DNA of 64,000 nucleotides from assembly GCF_011761565.1 (NCBI RefSeq), contig NZ_JAASRM010000001.1, positions 1,984,139 to 2,048,138 of the forward strand. Reading direction: 5' to 3'. Under the pieces are notes generated by a model. It made no database searches. It saw nothing but the letters and a program-made list of their open reading frames with translations, and was not told where the DNA came from. Below are positions 25,535 to 34,289 of the stretch, piece after piece. The position numbers and the translations under genes are program-made. Position 1 is the stretch's first letter. Each line of letters opens with the position of its first letter. Source of the DNA: Rhizomicrobium palustre (GTDB taxonomy: Bacteria > Pseudomonadota > Alphaproteobacteria > Micropepsales > Micropepsaceae).

Positions 25535-26810
25535 TACCGCCGCGCCACTGATCTGGTTCGACGCCGCCCGCAAGAAGCGCGTGGAGGAGGCGATTGTTCT
25601 CGTCTTTCTGTTTCTCGCCTTCATCGGTGTGACCCCTTTCAAGGCGAGCGATACGCTGGCCGAGCAATTGGGCGCCGTCAGCCAGACAGGGGCGGGCGAT
25701 AGCCTGCGCCAGATCTGTTATCTCGCCGTCTTTGCGCTCATCGTGTTCGCCGCGATCCGCCGTCACGGCGCGGCCTTCCTGGAATGCGTGCCGTTCGTTT
25801 TGTTAGGGTTACTCTGCTGGTGTGTGGCGAGCGCGCTATGGTCGCCGGAACCCGCGGTCACGGTGCGCCGCGCGGGACTTGGCGTCGTTCTGGTGCTTTC
25901 AGGCTTTTTAAGTGTGGAGGCTGTGGGGGCACAAAAAGCACTGCGTATGTGGCGTTGGGTGCTGCTGGCCGTTCTTGTCATCAACTTTGTGTCGGTAAAA
26001 TTCGTAGCCGCCGCGGTGCATCCGCCGAGCGAGCTTGATCCCGCCTTGATCGGCAATTGGCGCGGCATTTATGGCCACAAAAATATCGCCGGTTCCGTCG
26101 CCGCCATGACGGCGCTGATTTTCGTCTTTACGCCGGGGCGAAGCCTTTACGGCAAGCTCTTCGACCTCGCCGTCGCGGCAGCGTCGCTGGTATTTCTCCT
26201 CGGCACCCATTCCAAATCGTCGCTGGGGCTTTTGCTCGTCGGTCTTTTGGCGGGTGGTATCTATCGCCTGGCCTGGAAGCGCGAACTCGATCGCGCCATC
26301 GCTTTGATTGCCGTCATGCTGGGGCTCATCGCCATCACGGTGTTTCTCATTGCCGATCAAAATATGCTGACGCGCGTGCTTGACGATCCCACCGGCTTCA
26401 CCGGCCGCACCGAGATATGGAAAGCGGAAGTCGCTTATATCCGCGATCATCCGATTTTCGGGGCGGGCTTTGGCACTTTTGCCAATACCGGCAAAGCCTC
26501 GCCGCTGGCCCATTATGTCGGAAGCTGGGTGACCTCGGCCAATCACGGCCATAACGGTTATCTGCAACTACTCGTCACGGTCGGCGGGGTAGGGTTTCTC
26601 TTTGCCTTTTTGGGGCTGGTGCTGTTGCCGCTCGCCGATTTCTGGCGCCGGGGCGCGGTGCCGATGAAGGCGCTGCTGTTCTCGCTCTTCGTCTTTCTCA
26701 TCCTGCACAATCTGATGGAAACCGATTTTCTCGAAGGCGACGGCGTCACCTGGGTCGGATTCATTCTGTTGCTCGCCATGCTGCGCAACTTGCGCAAGGA
26801 AACGCCATGA
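25524..26810 (+). CDS. O-antigen ligase/Wzy-like polymerase
   Basis: The 428-residue integral membrane protein has about ten to twelve helices and a large periplasmic loop containing RTEIWKAEVAYIRDHPIFGAGFG and ANHGHNGYLQLLVTVGGVGFLFA, the fingerprint of the Wzy_C/O-antigen-ligase family. In exopolysaccharide clusters such proteins (for example ExoQ) polymerise repeat units in the periplasm; in lipopolysaccharide clusters they ligate. In this setting polymerase is the better reading. It overlaps both neighbours (11 and 4 bases). Confidence 0.88.
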   Translation: MAIDTAAPLIWFDAARKKRVEEAIVLVFLFLAFIGVTPFKASDTLAEQLGAVSQTGAGDSLRQICYLAVFALIVFAAIRRHGAAFLECVPFVLLGLLCWCVASALWSPEPAVTVRRAGLGVVLVLSGFLSVEAVGAQKALRMWRWVLLAVLVINFVSVKFVAAAVHPPSELDPALIGNWRGIYGHKNIAGSVAAMTALIFVFTPGRSLYGKLFDLAVAAASLVFLLGTHSKSSLGLLLVGLLAGGIYRLAWKRELDRAIALIAVMLGLIAITVFLIADQNMLTRVLDDPTGFTGRTEIWKAEVAYIRDHPIFGAGFGTFANTGKASPLAHYVGSWVTSANHGHNGYLQLLVTVGGVGFLFAFLGLVLLPLADFWRRGAVPMKALLFSLFVFLILHNLMETDFLEGDGVTWVGFILLLAMLRNLRKETP

Positions 26811-27745
26811 CCCCGTTCTTCTCGGTCGTGATCCCCGTCTATAACCGCGCCCATCTGATCGGCGAGACGCTGCGCTCCGTCTTGGCGCAGAGTGAACAGG
26901 ATTTTGAGATCGTCGTCGTGGATGATGGCTCCAAGGATGATCCGAAGTCGGTCATCGAGGCTTGCGCTCATCCGCGCATCGTCTTCATTCGGCAGGAGAA
27001 TGGCGGTGGTGGCGCGGCGCGCAATACCGGCATTGATCGCGCCCGCGGGCGTTTCATCGCTTTCCTGGATTCCGATGACCGTTTTCTGCCGCATCATCTC
27101 GCCCATATGCGCGCGCTTCTGGAGCACACGGAAAATACCGGTGCCTATTCGCGCTTCATCGTCGATCGCGGGGCAGGGCGCACCTTGCTGAAACCGCCGC
27201 GCGCCATCCGTCCGGGTGAGGATATGGCGACTTATCTACTGTGTGATCGCGGCTTTCTCGCCACCTCCACCATTGTGGTGCCCGCCGAGTTGGCGCGAAA
27301 AATCCGCTTCGATGAAAATCTTCCGGCGGCGGAGGATACCGATTTCGCCATCCGCGCAACGCTCGCTGGCGCGCGCTTCCTGATGGCCAGCGAGCCGTCG
27401 ATGATCTGGCGTGATTGGGCGGACCCCAACCGGCTCTCTGCCGGGCGGCGTTGTGAATCCATGAAGGCCTGGATCGATAAGCTGAAGCCCGCCATCCCGC
27501 GCAAGGCCTATCTTGGCTGCATGGGTTGGGCTTATGCGAAATATGTGGCGATGAGCGATAAGCGCGCTGCCTTCGGGCTCTATCTGCGCGCCGTCTTGAA
27601 TGGCTGTTATGCGCCCGGCTTGGCGCTGATCGTCTTCTTGCAGATTTTTCTGCCAGACGGGGCCTATCGCGGCCTTGCCGATCGGGCGATTTCTTTTTTG
27701 GGGCGGTATTGGGACGCTCAGGCCAAGGAGAGGCCCAAAGCTTAA
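26807..27745 (+). CDS. Family 2 glycosyltransferase
   Basis: A 312-residue GT2 enzyme with the classic start FSVVIPVYNRAHLIGETLRSVLAQ, then EIVVVDDGSKDDP, NGGGGAARNTGIDRARG and the metal-binding FLDSDD near residue 85. A PAAEDTDFAIRA element near 180 supplies the acidic catalytic region. A hydrophobic C-terminal segment (YAPGLALIVFLQIFL) suggests membrane association. It overlaps the polymerase gene by four bases (ATGA). The specific sugar is unknown. Confidence 0.9.
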   Translation: MTPFFSVVIPVYNRAHLIGETLRSVLAQSEQDFEIVVVDDGSKDDPKSVIEACAHPRIVFIRQENGGGGAARNTGIDRARGRFIAFLDSDDRFLPHHLAHMRALLEHTENTGAYSRFIVDRGAGRTLLKPPRAIRPGEDMATYLLCDRGFLATSTIVVPAELARKIRFDENLPAAEDTDFAIRATLAGARFLMASEPSMIWRDWADPNRLSAGRRCESMKAWIDKLKPAIPRKAYLGCMGWAYAKYVAMSDKRAAFGLYLRAVLNGCYAPGLALIVFLQIFLPDGAYRGLADRAISFLGRYWDAQAKERPKA

Positions 27746-27803
27746 CACTTCCTTTTCTTCCCGTGTTCACGCCCCGTTGACTCGTCCGGTTTAGGCTTGC
27801 CGC

Positions 27804-28979
27804 ATGCGGACGAAAATTCTCCTCGTGACCACAGTGAACTGGCCCTCGGCGGCGCGGCTGGCGGGTGCCTTTGCCAATCTCGGCGCCATGGTGGAGGCGG
27901 TATTCCCGCGCGGCCATGTATTGAGGCTTTGCCGCTATCTCAGTAAGGCCTATCGCTATCGCCCGCTGGATGGGGCGGCCTCTCTTTCCGAGGCGATTGT
28001 GGCAGCAAAGCCTGACCGCGTGATACCTTGTGACGACCGCGCCTTATCACTGCTCTTGTCCCTTTCGGAATTTTCCCCGCTCCTGGAAACCTCCCTTGGC
28101 CCGCGCGGTGCTTACGAGGTCCTCACCGCGCGCGCGCCTTCCATCGCGGCGGCGCGGGAGATCGGTGTGTGCGCGCCCTTGACCTTGGCGGTCGAAAGCC
28201 GCGCCACCTTGCGGGATGCCCTTTACGAGGTTGGGCTTCCTTGCGTGATGAAAGCCGATGGAAGCTGGGGCGGCGGCGGGGTGAAATTCGTCTCCAGTTT
28301 TGGTGAGGCGACGCGCGCCTATGACGAGCTTGAAGGCCCGCCCAACCGCTTGCGCAGCTTGGCGCGGGCCATGATGCGGGGTGATGCGCATTTTCTTCTG
28401 GAAGCGCGTAATCCCTTGCCGTCGCGCGTAAATGTCCAGGCGCTGGTGCCCGGAAAGCCCGCCACCTCGGTTTTCGCCGCGCGCGAGGGCCAAGTACTCG
28501 CTGCGTTGCATATGGATGTGCTGTCCTGGAGCGGCGATACCGGCCCTGCGAGCCTGATGGCGCGGGTGGATGACCCGGTGATGCAGATCGCCTGCGAAAA
28601 GATCGCCAAGCGCTTTGCCCTGAACGGTCTTATCGGGCTCGATTTCATGCGCGATGCCCAAGGCGCGCCGCATCTCATCGAGGTCAATCCGCGTGCCACC
28701 CAGATCTGTCATCTGGCACTCAACGCTGACCTGCCCGCTGCGCTTTTGGGTGCGCTTGCCCGTGATCCGGTCACGACGGGACGTCAGATCGCGCTTTTCC
28801 CGCAGCTTCTTTCGGCGGGGATTCTGCCGCATACGATTTACCAGGATATCCCTTACGACGACCCGGCGGTGCTGGCTGAGGTGGCTGGCGCTCTTCTGCC
28901 GGAAGCCGAGGCGTTGTGCGAAATCGGCGAATTTCTGCGCCCGGATTATGCCCCGCCCATTCACCGTAAATCGGCCTGA
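27804..28979 (+). CDS. ATP-grasp domain protein in exopolysaccharide operon
   Basis: At 391 residues this resembles carbamoyl-phosphate-synthetase-like ATP-grasp ligases. The ATP-binding part includes VMKADGSWGGGGVKFV near 148 and the metal-binding GLIGLDFMRDAQGAPHLIEVNPRATQ near 275. The N-terminal 110 residues form a pre-ATP-grasp Rossmann-like part (ILLVTTVNWPSAARLAGAFANLG). Such enzymes join a carboxylate to an amine or similar nucleophile using ATP. Its place in the operon, 58 bases after the second GT2 gene, suggests modification of the polysaccharide, for instance with an amino acid, or synthesis of a precursor. No direct evidence for the substrate is visible. Confidence 0.8.
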   Translation: MRTKILLVTTVNWPSAARLAGAFANLGAMVEAVFPRGHVLRLCRYLSKAYRYRPLDGAASLSEAIVAAKPDRVIPCDDRALSLLLSLSEFSPLLETSLGPRGAYEVLTARAPSIAAAREIGVCAPLTLAVESRATLRDALYEVGLPCVMKADGSWGGGGVKFVSSFGEATRAYDELEGPPNRLRSLARAMMRGDAHFLLEARNPLPSRVNVQALVPGKPATSVFAAREGQVLAALHMDVLSWSGDTGPASLMARVDDPVMQIACEKIAKRFALNGLIGLDFMRDAQGAPHLIEVNPRATQICHLALNADLPAALLGALARDPVTTGRQIALFPQLLSAGILPHTIYQDIPYDDPAVLAEVAGALLPEAEALCEIGEFLRPDYAPPIHRKSA

Positions 28980-29044
28980 TTTGCTTACCGTTAACTAAAT
29001 CCTCAGCGCTGCGCCCTTAAATCGCTGGGCAGGCTGGCGAATGC

Positions 29045-31228
29045 ATGTCTAATCACGAACCAAACAAGGCTGTGACCGCGCCTCCCGAAGCCGTTTTCGG
29101 CTTTGGTGATTTTGTGCGCGTGGTGCGGGCACGGGCGGGGCTCATCCGTCTCGTGACGCTGGCCGTGTTGGTTGCGACAGCCGTGGTGATGTTCGCTCTG
29201 CCGACGCTCTATTCCACCTCGGCGGTGGTGATGCTGGATCAGCGCAAGAATGCGGTGGCCGATGCAGCAACGGTACTGTCGTCACTGCCAACCGACCCCT
29301 CTTCGGTCCAGAACCAGATCCATGTGCTGGCTTCGCGCGACCTTGCGCTGAAGGTGATCGAAAAATTGCATTTGGATGCTGATCCAGAATTCAATCCGGC
29401 GCTTGGCGGCGGGCAGAGCTTGAATCCCTTGCAGCTCTTGCGCGGCGCTCCTGCGGCCAGCGGACCCGGCAATCGCGATCAGATCGTTTCGGCCTTTCTC
29501 TCCCGCCTGGATGTCTCCAGCCTTGGCGTCTCGACGTCGATCGAAGTCACCTTCACGTCCAAGGACCCGGAAAAAGCGGCACGGATCGCCAATACGCTGG
29601 CGGAGAGCTATACCGAGACCCTCACCGCCGCCAAAGTTTCGGCGGCGCGCAAAGCGGCAGGCTGGCTCACCGAACGCATGCATCAGCTCGCCACCCAGGT
29701 GCAGCAGCAGGAATCGGCGATCGAGCTCTATAAAGCCGAGCACGACATTGTGGAATCCCAGCCCGGCACCTCGCTCACGGATCAGCAATTGGTGGCGATC
29801 AATACCCAGCTTGTGAATGCCCAATCCGAGCTTGCCGAGAAGCGCGCGGCGTATGATCGGGTCGCGGCGCTCGCCAAGACCGGCAATGGTGCGGCGGTGA
29901 CCCCCGTCGTCTCCAATAAGATGATTGGCGATCTGCGCGCTCAAGAGGCCGAGCTTGTGCGCCAGGAAGCCGATCTGGCCTCCCGTTATGGCCCCAACCA
30001 TCCCAAGATGGCCGCCATTCGCAACGAAAAACGCGACCTCGCCGCCAAGATCGATCGCGAAGTCACGGGCATCGCCGGGTCCATGGAAAGTGATCTCGCC
30101 GTCGCCAAGGCCCATGTTGGTGCCATCGAGGCGAGCCTTGCCCGTGTCAGCCGCCAAGCCCGCCAGGATGCGCAATCGCGTGTCCGGCTCAATGCCATGC
30201 AGGCCAATCTCGCCTCCACCCGCACCATGTATGAAAGCTTTGTGCAGCGCCTTCGCGCGGTTCAGGATCAGGATGATATCCAGCTCCCCGAGGCTGAGGT
30301 GATCTCGACCGCGCCCGTGCCGGTGGCGCCGTCCGCACCGCATCGCAAGCTCTTCATCGCAGCCTCGCTCCCGGGCGGGCTTCTTCTCGGCGTTCTTCTG
30401 GCCCTGGTCCTGGAACGGTTCGGAGCCCCGCTGGCGCCCCGTTCCACGCCGGAACGGGTGGTAGCGCCCCGGCCTGCCATGCAGCCCTTCCAAGCCCCCG
30501 CCATGGCCCTTGCTGGCACTTCCGCTCTCAGCCCCGAGCTTGACCGCGCCGCTCGGAATTTCGTGCGCCCGCGCGGCGCGGCACCGCAAAAGCCCGCCAA
30601 GCCAGTGGTGCTTCCGCCCGTTCTGGCCGAATTGGCCGGTTCGGCCGACATGCGCCTTGCCGATTGGGTTTTAGATAACCCGGCTTCTCCCTATGCCTTG
30701 GCGCTGAATACGCTTTTAGAGGCCCTGATGCCCCATCGCGATGCAGTGGGGCGGGTGGTGGCGGTCGCCGCGCCGGCGGCCGAGGCCTCCAAATCAGTAG
30801 CTCTTTTGGCGCTTGGCCGGGTGGCGGCGACCCGGGGCGTGCGCACCGTGCTTTTGGATGCTGATCTTGGGCGCTTGGTTCCGGCAAGCCCGCAAACCGG
30901 GCTTTCCGCCTATCTGGCTGGCCAGCCGCTGGCCTCGCTCCTGCGCAAGGACCAGCGCACCCATCTTCAGGTGATGGCGGCGAGCGGGCCGGTTTGGGCC
31001 GATCCCCGGGCGGATGGGCTCCTTCTGGCCCTGAAGCAGCATTTCGATCTGATTCTGATCGATGCCCCTGTGCCCCAGATCCCGGGACCCTGGCCTAAAC
31101 TCGGCCATTTGGCGGATTCGGTTGTGATTTATGCGCCCGCCAAGGCCGCGCAGGCCCAATTGGACGGCGCACTGCGCTCGCTAGTCGCAATGAGCGTTGC
31201 CGCCAAAGGGCTCATTTTGGCCGCGTAA
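29045..31228 (+). CDS. Wzc/GumC-like chain-length protein with degenerate kinase domain
   Basis: The protein has 727 residues. An N-terminal Wzz domain (first membrane helix about 36-58), a long periplasmic coiled-coil region (about 190-390) and a second helix (about 438-458) lead into a cytoplasmic BY-kinase-like domain. The Walker A' motif (VLLDADLG near 600) and Walker B (LILIDAP near 667) are present. The Walker A region, by contrast, reads APAAEASKS (K583) and lacks the usual glycines, and there is no tyrosine cluster at the C-terminus (it ends LILAA). Its role is control of polymer length and export. Autokinase activity is doubtful on sequence grounds. It is the last polysaccharide gene before a weak terminator. 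Confidence 0.88.
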   Translation: MSNHEPNKAVTAPPEAVFGFGDFVRVVRARAGLIRLVTLAVLVATAVVMFALPTLYSTSAVVMLDQRKNAVADAATVLSSLPTDPSSVQNQIHVLASRDLALKVIEKLHLDADPEFNPALGGGQSLNPLQLLRGAPAASGPGNRDQIVSAFLSRLDVSSLGVSTSIEVTFTSKDPEKAARIANTLAESYTETLTAAKVSAARKAAGWLTERMHQLATQVQQQESAIELYKAEHDIVESQPGTSLTDQQLVAINTQLVNAQSELAEKRAAYDRVAALAKTGNGAAVTPVVSNKMIGDLRAQEAELVRQEADLASRYGPNHPKMAAIRNEKRDLAAKIDREVTGIAGSMESDLAVAKAHVGAIEASLARVSRQARQDAQSRVRLNAMQANLASTRTMYESFVQRLRAVQDQDDIQLPEAEVISTAPVPVAPSAPHRKLFIAASLPGGLLLGVLLALVLERFGAPLAPRSTPERVVAPRPAMQPFQAPAMALAGTSALSPELDRAARNFVRPRGAAPQKPAKPVVLPPVLAELAGSADMRLADWVLDNPASPYALALNTLLEALMPHRDAVGRVVAVAAPAAEASKSVALLALGRVAATRGVRTVLLDADLGRLVPASPQTGLSAYLAGQPLASLLRKDQRTHLQVMAASGPVWADPRADGLLLALKQHFDLILIDAPVPQIPGPWPKLGHLADSVVIYAPAKAAQAQLDGALRSLVAMSVAAKGLILAA

Positions 31229-31254
31229 GTTGCTGAAAACTTTGACGCAATCGG

Positions 31255-31275
31255 CTCCCACTGGGGGTCTTTTTT
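31255..31275 (+). terminator. Weak intrinsic terminator after the exopolysaccharide operon
   Basis: A short CTCCC/GGGGG stem with a three-base loop is followed by TCTTTTTT, 26 bases after the wzc-like stop. The stem is small but the T-tract is good. Confidence 0.5.
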
Positions 31276-31396
31276 GTGTCCGCCAGATTAACCTGTCGAA
31301 TTATTTTATTGAGATTGCGGCAAGATATGGATACGCGATGCGCCGGTCTTGCTATCAGCATCCCCGTTTCGATCCACCGTAACAAAGCGAACTCCC

Positions 31397-32023
31397 ATGA
31401 GCGAACTGTCTCCTCCGCCGACGCGTACGAGCTTCGTTGGCGGGCTGCCCCCCATCGCCAAGCAGGCGGCGATTGGTGCGGGCATTTTCGTCGTTGCAGC
31501 ATTGCTGGGCTGGGTTGGCCGCGGCGTGCTGGCCGGCGCCCCCGACGTGCCCTCCATGCTGGTCTATCAGGACTGGCGCCTGTCTTGCCCGGCCCGCAAG
31601 GACAAAGATGCCAACTGCCGCATGAGCCAGGACATCATCGACTCCAAGTCCGGTCAGTCGGTGGCGAGCTTGGTCCTCTTCAAGGAAGTGGCCAAGGACA
31701 CCAAGAAAGAATCGACCGTTCTGGCCGTCAACGTGCCGCTTGGCGTGTTGCTTGAGCCGGGCGTCGGTCTGAAGTTCGGCAACGATCTCAAGACCTATCC
31801 CTATAAGACCTGCCTGGAAGGCGGCTGCCTGGCCACCGTCCCGGCGGATGAAGCGCTGATCAAGTCGGTCGCCACCACCGATGACGCGGCCATCTCGGTC
31901 GCCCGTCTCGATGGCAAGACGGTGCAGCTGCCCTTCTCGACGAAGGGTTTTGCCGACGCGCGTAAGGCGTTCAAGAACTTCGAAGCGAAGCGTTCCTCCT
32001 GGTTCTGGAGACTGTGGTCATGA
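31397..32023 (+). CDS. IalB-family (invasion-associated locus B) membrane-anchored protein
   Basis: A 208-residue protein with one N-terminal membrane helix (about 22-44, IGAGIFVVAALLGWVGRGVLA) and a periplasmic IalB domain. Family signs are YQDWRLSCP near 57, the paired cysteines around C64/C75 and C136/C141, and the closing LPFSTKGFADARKAF. IalB proteins are common in alphaproteobacteria, where they are secreted or periplasmic and mostly of unknown function; in Bartonella IalB affects erythrocyte entry. The ATG at 31397 is poorly supported by a ribosome site but begins the expected membrane leader. It is coupled to the second IalB gene by an ATGA overlap. Confidence 0.85.
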   Translation: MSELSPPPTRTSFVGGLPPIAKQAAIGAGIFVVAALLGWVGRGVLAGAPDVPSMLVYQDWRLSCPARKDKDANCRMSQDIIDSKSGQSVASLVLFKEVAKDTKKESTVLAVNVPLGVLLEPGVGLKFGNDLKTYPYKTCLEGGCLATVPADEALIKSVATTDDAAISVARLDGKTVQLPFSTKGFADARKAFKNFEAKRSSWFWRLWS

Positions 32024-32583
32024 AATCTTTCCGTATTGCCTTTGCCTTTGCCGCAGCGCTCCTCGCCGCGCCTGCCATCGCGCAGGATGCCGGTCCGCAA
32101 AAGCCCATGCAGCCGAGTGAAGAGAAGCTGTTCAAGGATTGGACGGTTCGCTGCTTCCCGGTGCCGTCGCCGTCGCCGTGCGAAATGATCGAAGTGCGCG
32201 TCGCCAAGAAGACTGGCCAGCGCATCCTCGGCGTTCTTCTGGCTTATGTTCCGGCCCGCAACGCCCACATTCTGCAGATCTCGGTGCCGCTCGGCATCTC
32301 GATCCAGAACGGCCTTGTCATCAATGCCGACACCTACAAGTCGCCGGTCCTGAAGTATCGCCGCTGCGATCAGATGGGCTGCTATGTTGAGGCGGCGGTG
32401 GGCGATGATGTGATCGGCCAGCTCTCCAAGGCGACCAAAGCCGAAACCCAGATCGTCACCGTTGATGGCCGTAAATTCAATCTGGTCTTTTCGCTGGATG
32501 GCTTCAACGAAGCGCATAACACGCTCGTCGAGCTGACCAAGGCAAAGGCCAAGGCTCCGGCTGCCGCCCCCGCCGCTCAGTAA
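32020..32583 (+). CDS. Secreted IalB-family protein
   Basis: The 187-residue protein has a cleavable signal peptide ending in PAIAQDA and an IalB domain: LFKDWTVRC, CEMIEVRVAKKTGQRILGVLLAYVP, LKYRRCDQMGCYVEA and FSLDGFNEAHNTL. It finishes in an Ala/Pro/Lys-rich tail. I chose the ATG at 32020, which overlaps the preceding stop and lies behind GGAG, over the GTG two codons upstream. The tandem of one anchored and one soluble IalB protein next to an exopolysaccharide operon suggests a shared envelope role; this is inference. A strong terminator follows. Confidence 0.88.
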   Translation: MKSFRIAFAFAAALLAAPAIAQDAGPQKPMQPSEEKLFKDWTVRCFPVPSPSPCEMIEVRVAKKTGQRILGVLLAYVPARNAHILQISVPLGISIQNGLVINADTYKSPVLKYRRCDQMGCYVEAAVGDDVIGQLSKATKAETQIVTVDGRKFNLVFSLDGFNEAHNTLVELTKAKAKAPAAAPAAQ

Positions 32584-32618
32584 GGCTGGCGCGGTAAATT
32601 TATCGTCATGCGAATACC

Positions 32619-32655
32619 AAGGGCGCGCGGAGAAATCCGGGCGCCCTTCTTCTTT
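32619..32655 (+). terminator. Rho-independent terminator after the IalB pair
   Basis: AAGGGCGC-G-CGGA pairs with TCCG-G-GCGCCCTT around a GAAA tetraloop, followed by CTTCTTT. It lies 36 bases after the stop codon. Confidence 0.88.
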
Positions 32656-32732
32656 CGCGACAATTACGACAAAGTGACCGGAAATTCCTTTGCTATCCGA
32701 CGGGTTGGCGCTGCCGCTCCGTTAGACAGCCT

Positions 32733-34274
32733 ATGAGCCGAGCATCCGGACCGAGCATGAGCAACCAGAATTTCGAAGCCGATCAGGCGCGCCGTAATTT
32801 CAATGAAGCCCGCCACCGCTTCGGCACCTCGCCGCAGGAGCAAAAGGGCTGGGTTTCGCGCCATATCCCGGGCGGGCCAAAGATCCTTTGGATTCTGCTG
32901 ATTGTTCTTCTGGTGGCGTTGTTTGTCTGGTGGATACTGCCCGGCAAATCCCGTTCCATGCCGCGTGGCATGATGGGCGGTCCGCAGCCGGTAGGCGTCG
33001 CCACGGTGCAAAAAGGCCCGATTGATGTGACGCTCAATGCGCTTGGCACGGTGACCCCGCTCGCCACCGTCAGCGTCCGTCCGCAAGTTTCGGGCACGAT
33101 CATCCGCTTCTCTTTTAAAGAAGGGCAGATGGTGAAGGCTGGCGATGTTCTCGCCGAGATTGATCCGCGCCCCTTCCAGGCCTCGCTCAGTCAGGCCCAA
33201 GGCGCTCTCACGCGCGATCAGGCAAGCCTCGCCAATGCGCGCCTCGAATTGAAGCGTCAGAAATCGCTGATGGCAGCCAATGCGACCAGCCAGCAGAATG
33301 TCGATAACCAGATTGCCGCCGTCAAACAGTATGAAGGCACGGTGATCTCGGATCAGGCCAATGTCACCTCGGCCCAGGTCAATCTTGGCTACACCAAGGT
33401 TTCGTCACCTGTGGCGGGGCGCGCCGGTATTCGTGGTGTGGATGTCGGCAATTTCGTCAGCGCCGGTCAGACCACCGCGATTGTTACCGTGACCCAGATC
33501 ACGCCGATTTCGGTGCTTTTCACCATTCCCGAAGATCAGGTCCATGCCGTGCTCGAGCGCTTCAACGCGGGCGAGGGGATGCAGGTGGATGTCTATGATC
33601 GCGCCCAGGCGGAGCACCTCGCCACCGGCCGCCTCACGGCGGTGGATAGCTATGTCGATACCTCGACCGGTACGGTGAAGCTGCGCGCCATGTTCGCCAA
33701 TGATGACGGCCAGCTTTTTGCCAATCAGTTTGTTAATGTCCGCCTGCTTGTAAACACGCTGCAGGGTCAGGTCATCATTCCGGCTGCCGCCGTGCAGCGT
33801 GGCGCCAGCGGCACCTTTGTGTTTGTCGTCCGCAACGACGATACCGATAAGTCCAAAAAGGTCGTCACCATGCGCGCCATCAAGACCGGCGTGCAGCAGG
33901 GCGATAAGGTGGCAGTGCTCTCCGGACTTAATCCGGGTGAAACCGTGGTGACCGATGGCGGTGATCGTCTGCGCGATGGCGCTGAAGTCTCGATCCCGAC
34001 CGGCCAGGCCGTGAAGGATGTGGCGGCGCCGTCTGGTTCGGGCGCGCCCTCCGGCATGAGCGAAAAGGAACGCGCCGAGCGCCGCGCCAAATTCCTCGCG
34101 GCTTGCGGCGCCGATCTCAAGAAATACTGCGCGGGCGCGACCGGGCGTGAAGCCATGATGTGCATGGCAGAGCATCGCGACGATGTTTCCGACACCTGCA
34201 AAACCGCGATGAAATCGATGCGCCGCCGCGGCCCAGGCGGTGGTCCTGGCGGCCGTCCCCCGGGCGGACCGTAA
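32733..34274 (+). CDS. mdtA: RND efflux periplasmic adaptor (MdtA-like) with C-terminal Cys-rich module
   Basis: This membrane fusion protein links the RND pumps to the outer-membrane channel. Its 513 residues comprise a cytoplasmic N-terminus, one membrane helix (about 50-70), the lipoyl/biotinyl half-motifs (VSVRPQVSGTIIRF, VSSPVAGRAGIRGV), an alpha-hairpin between them, and beta-barrel and membrane-proximal domains. After residue 440 it has an unusual tail with four cysteines (C458, C466, C477, C489) spaced like the Cys-rich repeat of GLG1-type proteins (PF00839), then a Gly/Pro/Arg-rich end. The first of two nearby ATGs (32733, 32757) is given; neither has a strong ribosome site. The permease genes follow after 15 bases. 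Confidence 0.88.
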   Translation: MSRASGPSMSNQNFEADQARRNFNEARHRFGTSPQEQKGWVSRHIPGGPKILWILLIVLLVALFVWWILPGKSRSMPRGMMGGPQPVGVATVQKGPIDVTLNALGTVTPLATVSVRPQVSGTIIRFSFKEGQMVKAGDVLAEIDPRPFQASLSQAQGALTRDQASLANARLELKRQKSLMAANATSQQNVDNQIAAVKQYEGTVISDQANVTSAQVNLGYTKVSSPVAGRAGIRGVDVGNFVSAGQTTAIVTVTQITPISVLFTIPEDQVHAVLERFNAGEGMQVDVYDRAQAEHLATGRLTAVDSYVDTSTGTVKLRAMFANDDGQLFANQFVNVRLLVNTLQGQVIIPAAAVQRGASGTFVFVVRNDDTDKSKKVVTMRAIKTGVQQGDKVAVLSGLNPGETVVTDGGDRLRDGAEVSIPTGQAVKDVAAPSGSGAPSGMSEKERAERRAKFLAACGADLKKYCAGATGREAMMCMAEHRDDVSDTCKTAMKSMRRRGPGGGPGGRPPGGP

Positions 34275-34289
34275 GGGCGGATAAAGGCC

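Noticed and set aside
28984-28999. GTTAAC-containing palindrome before the wzc-like gene as a CtrA site
   Set aside because: Only one TTAA half is placed as in the CtrA consensus; the second at N7 spacing is missing.
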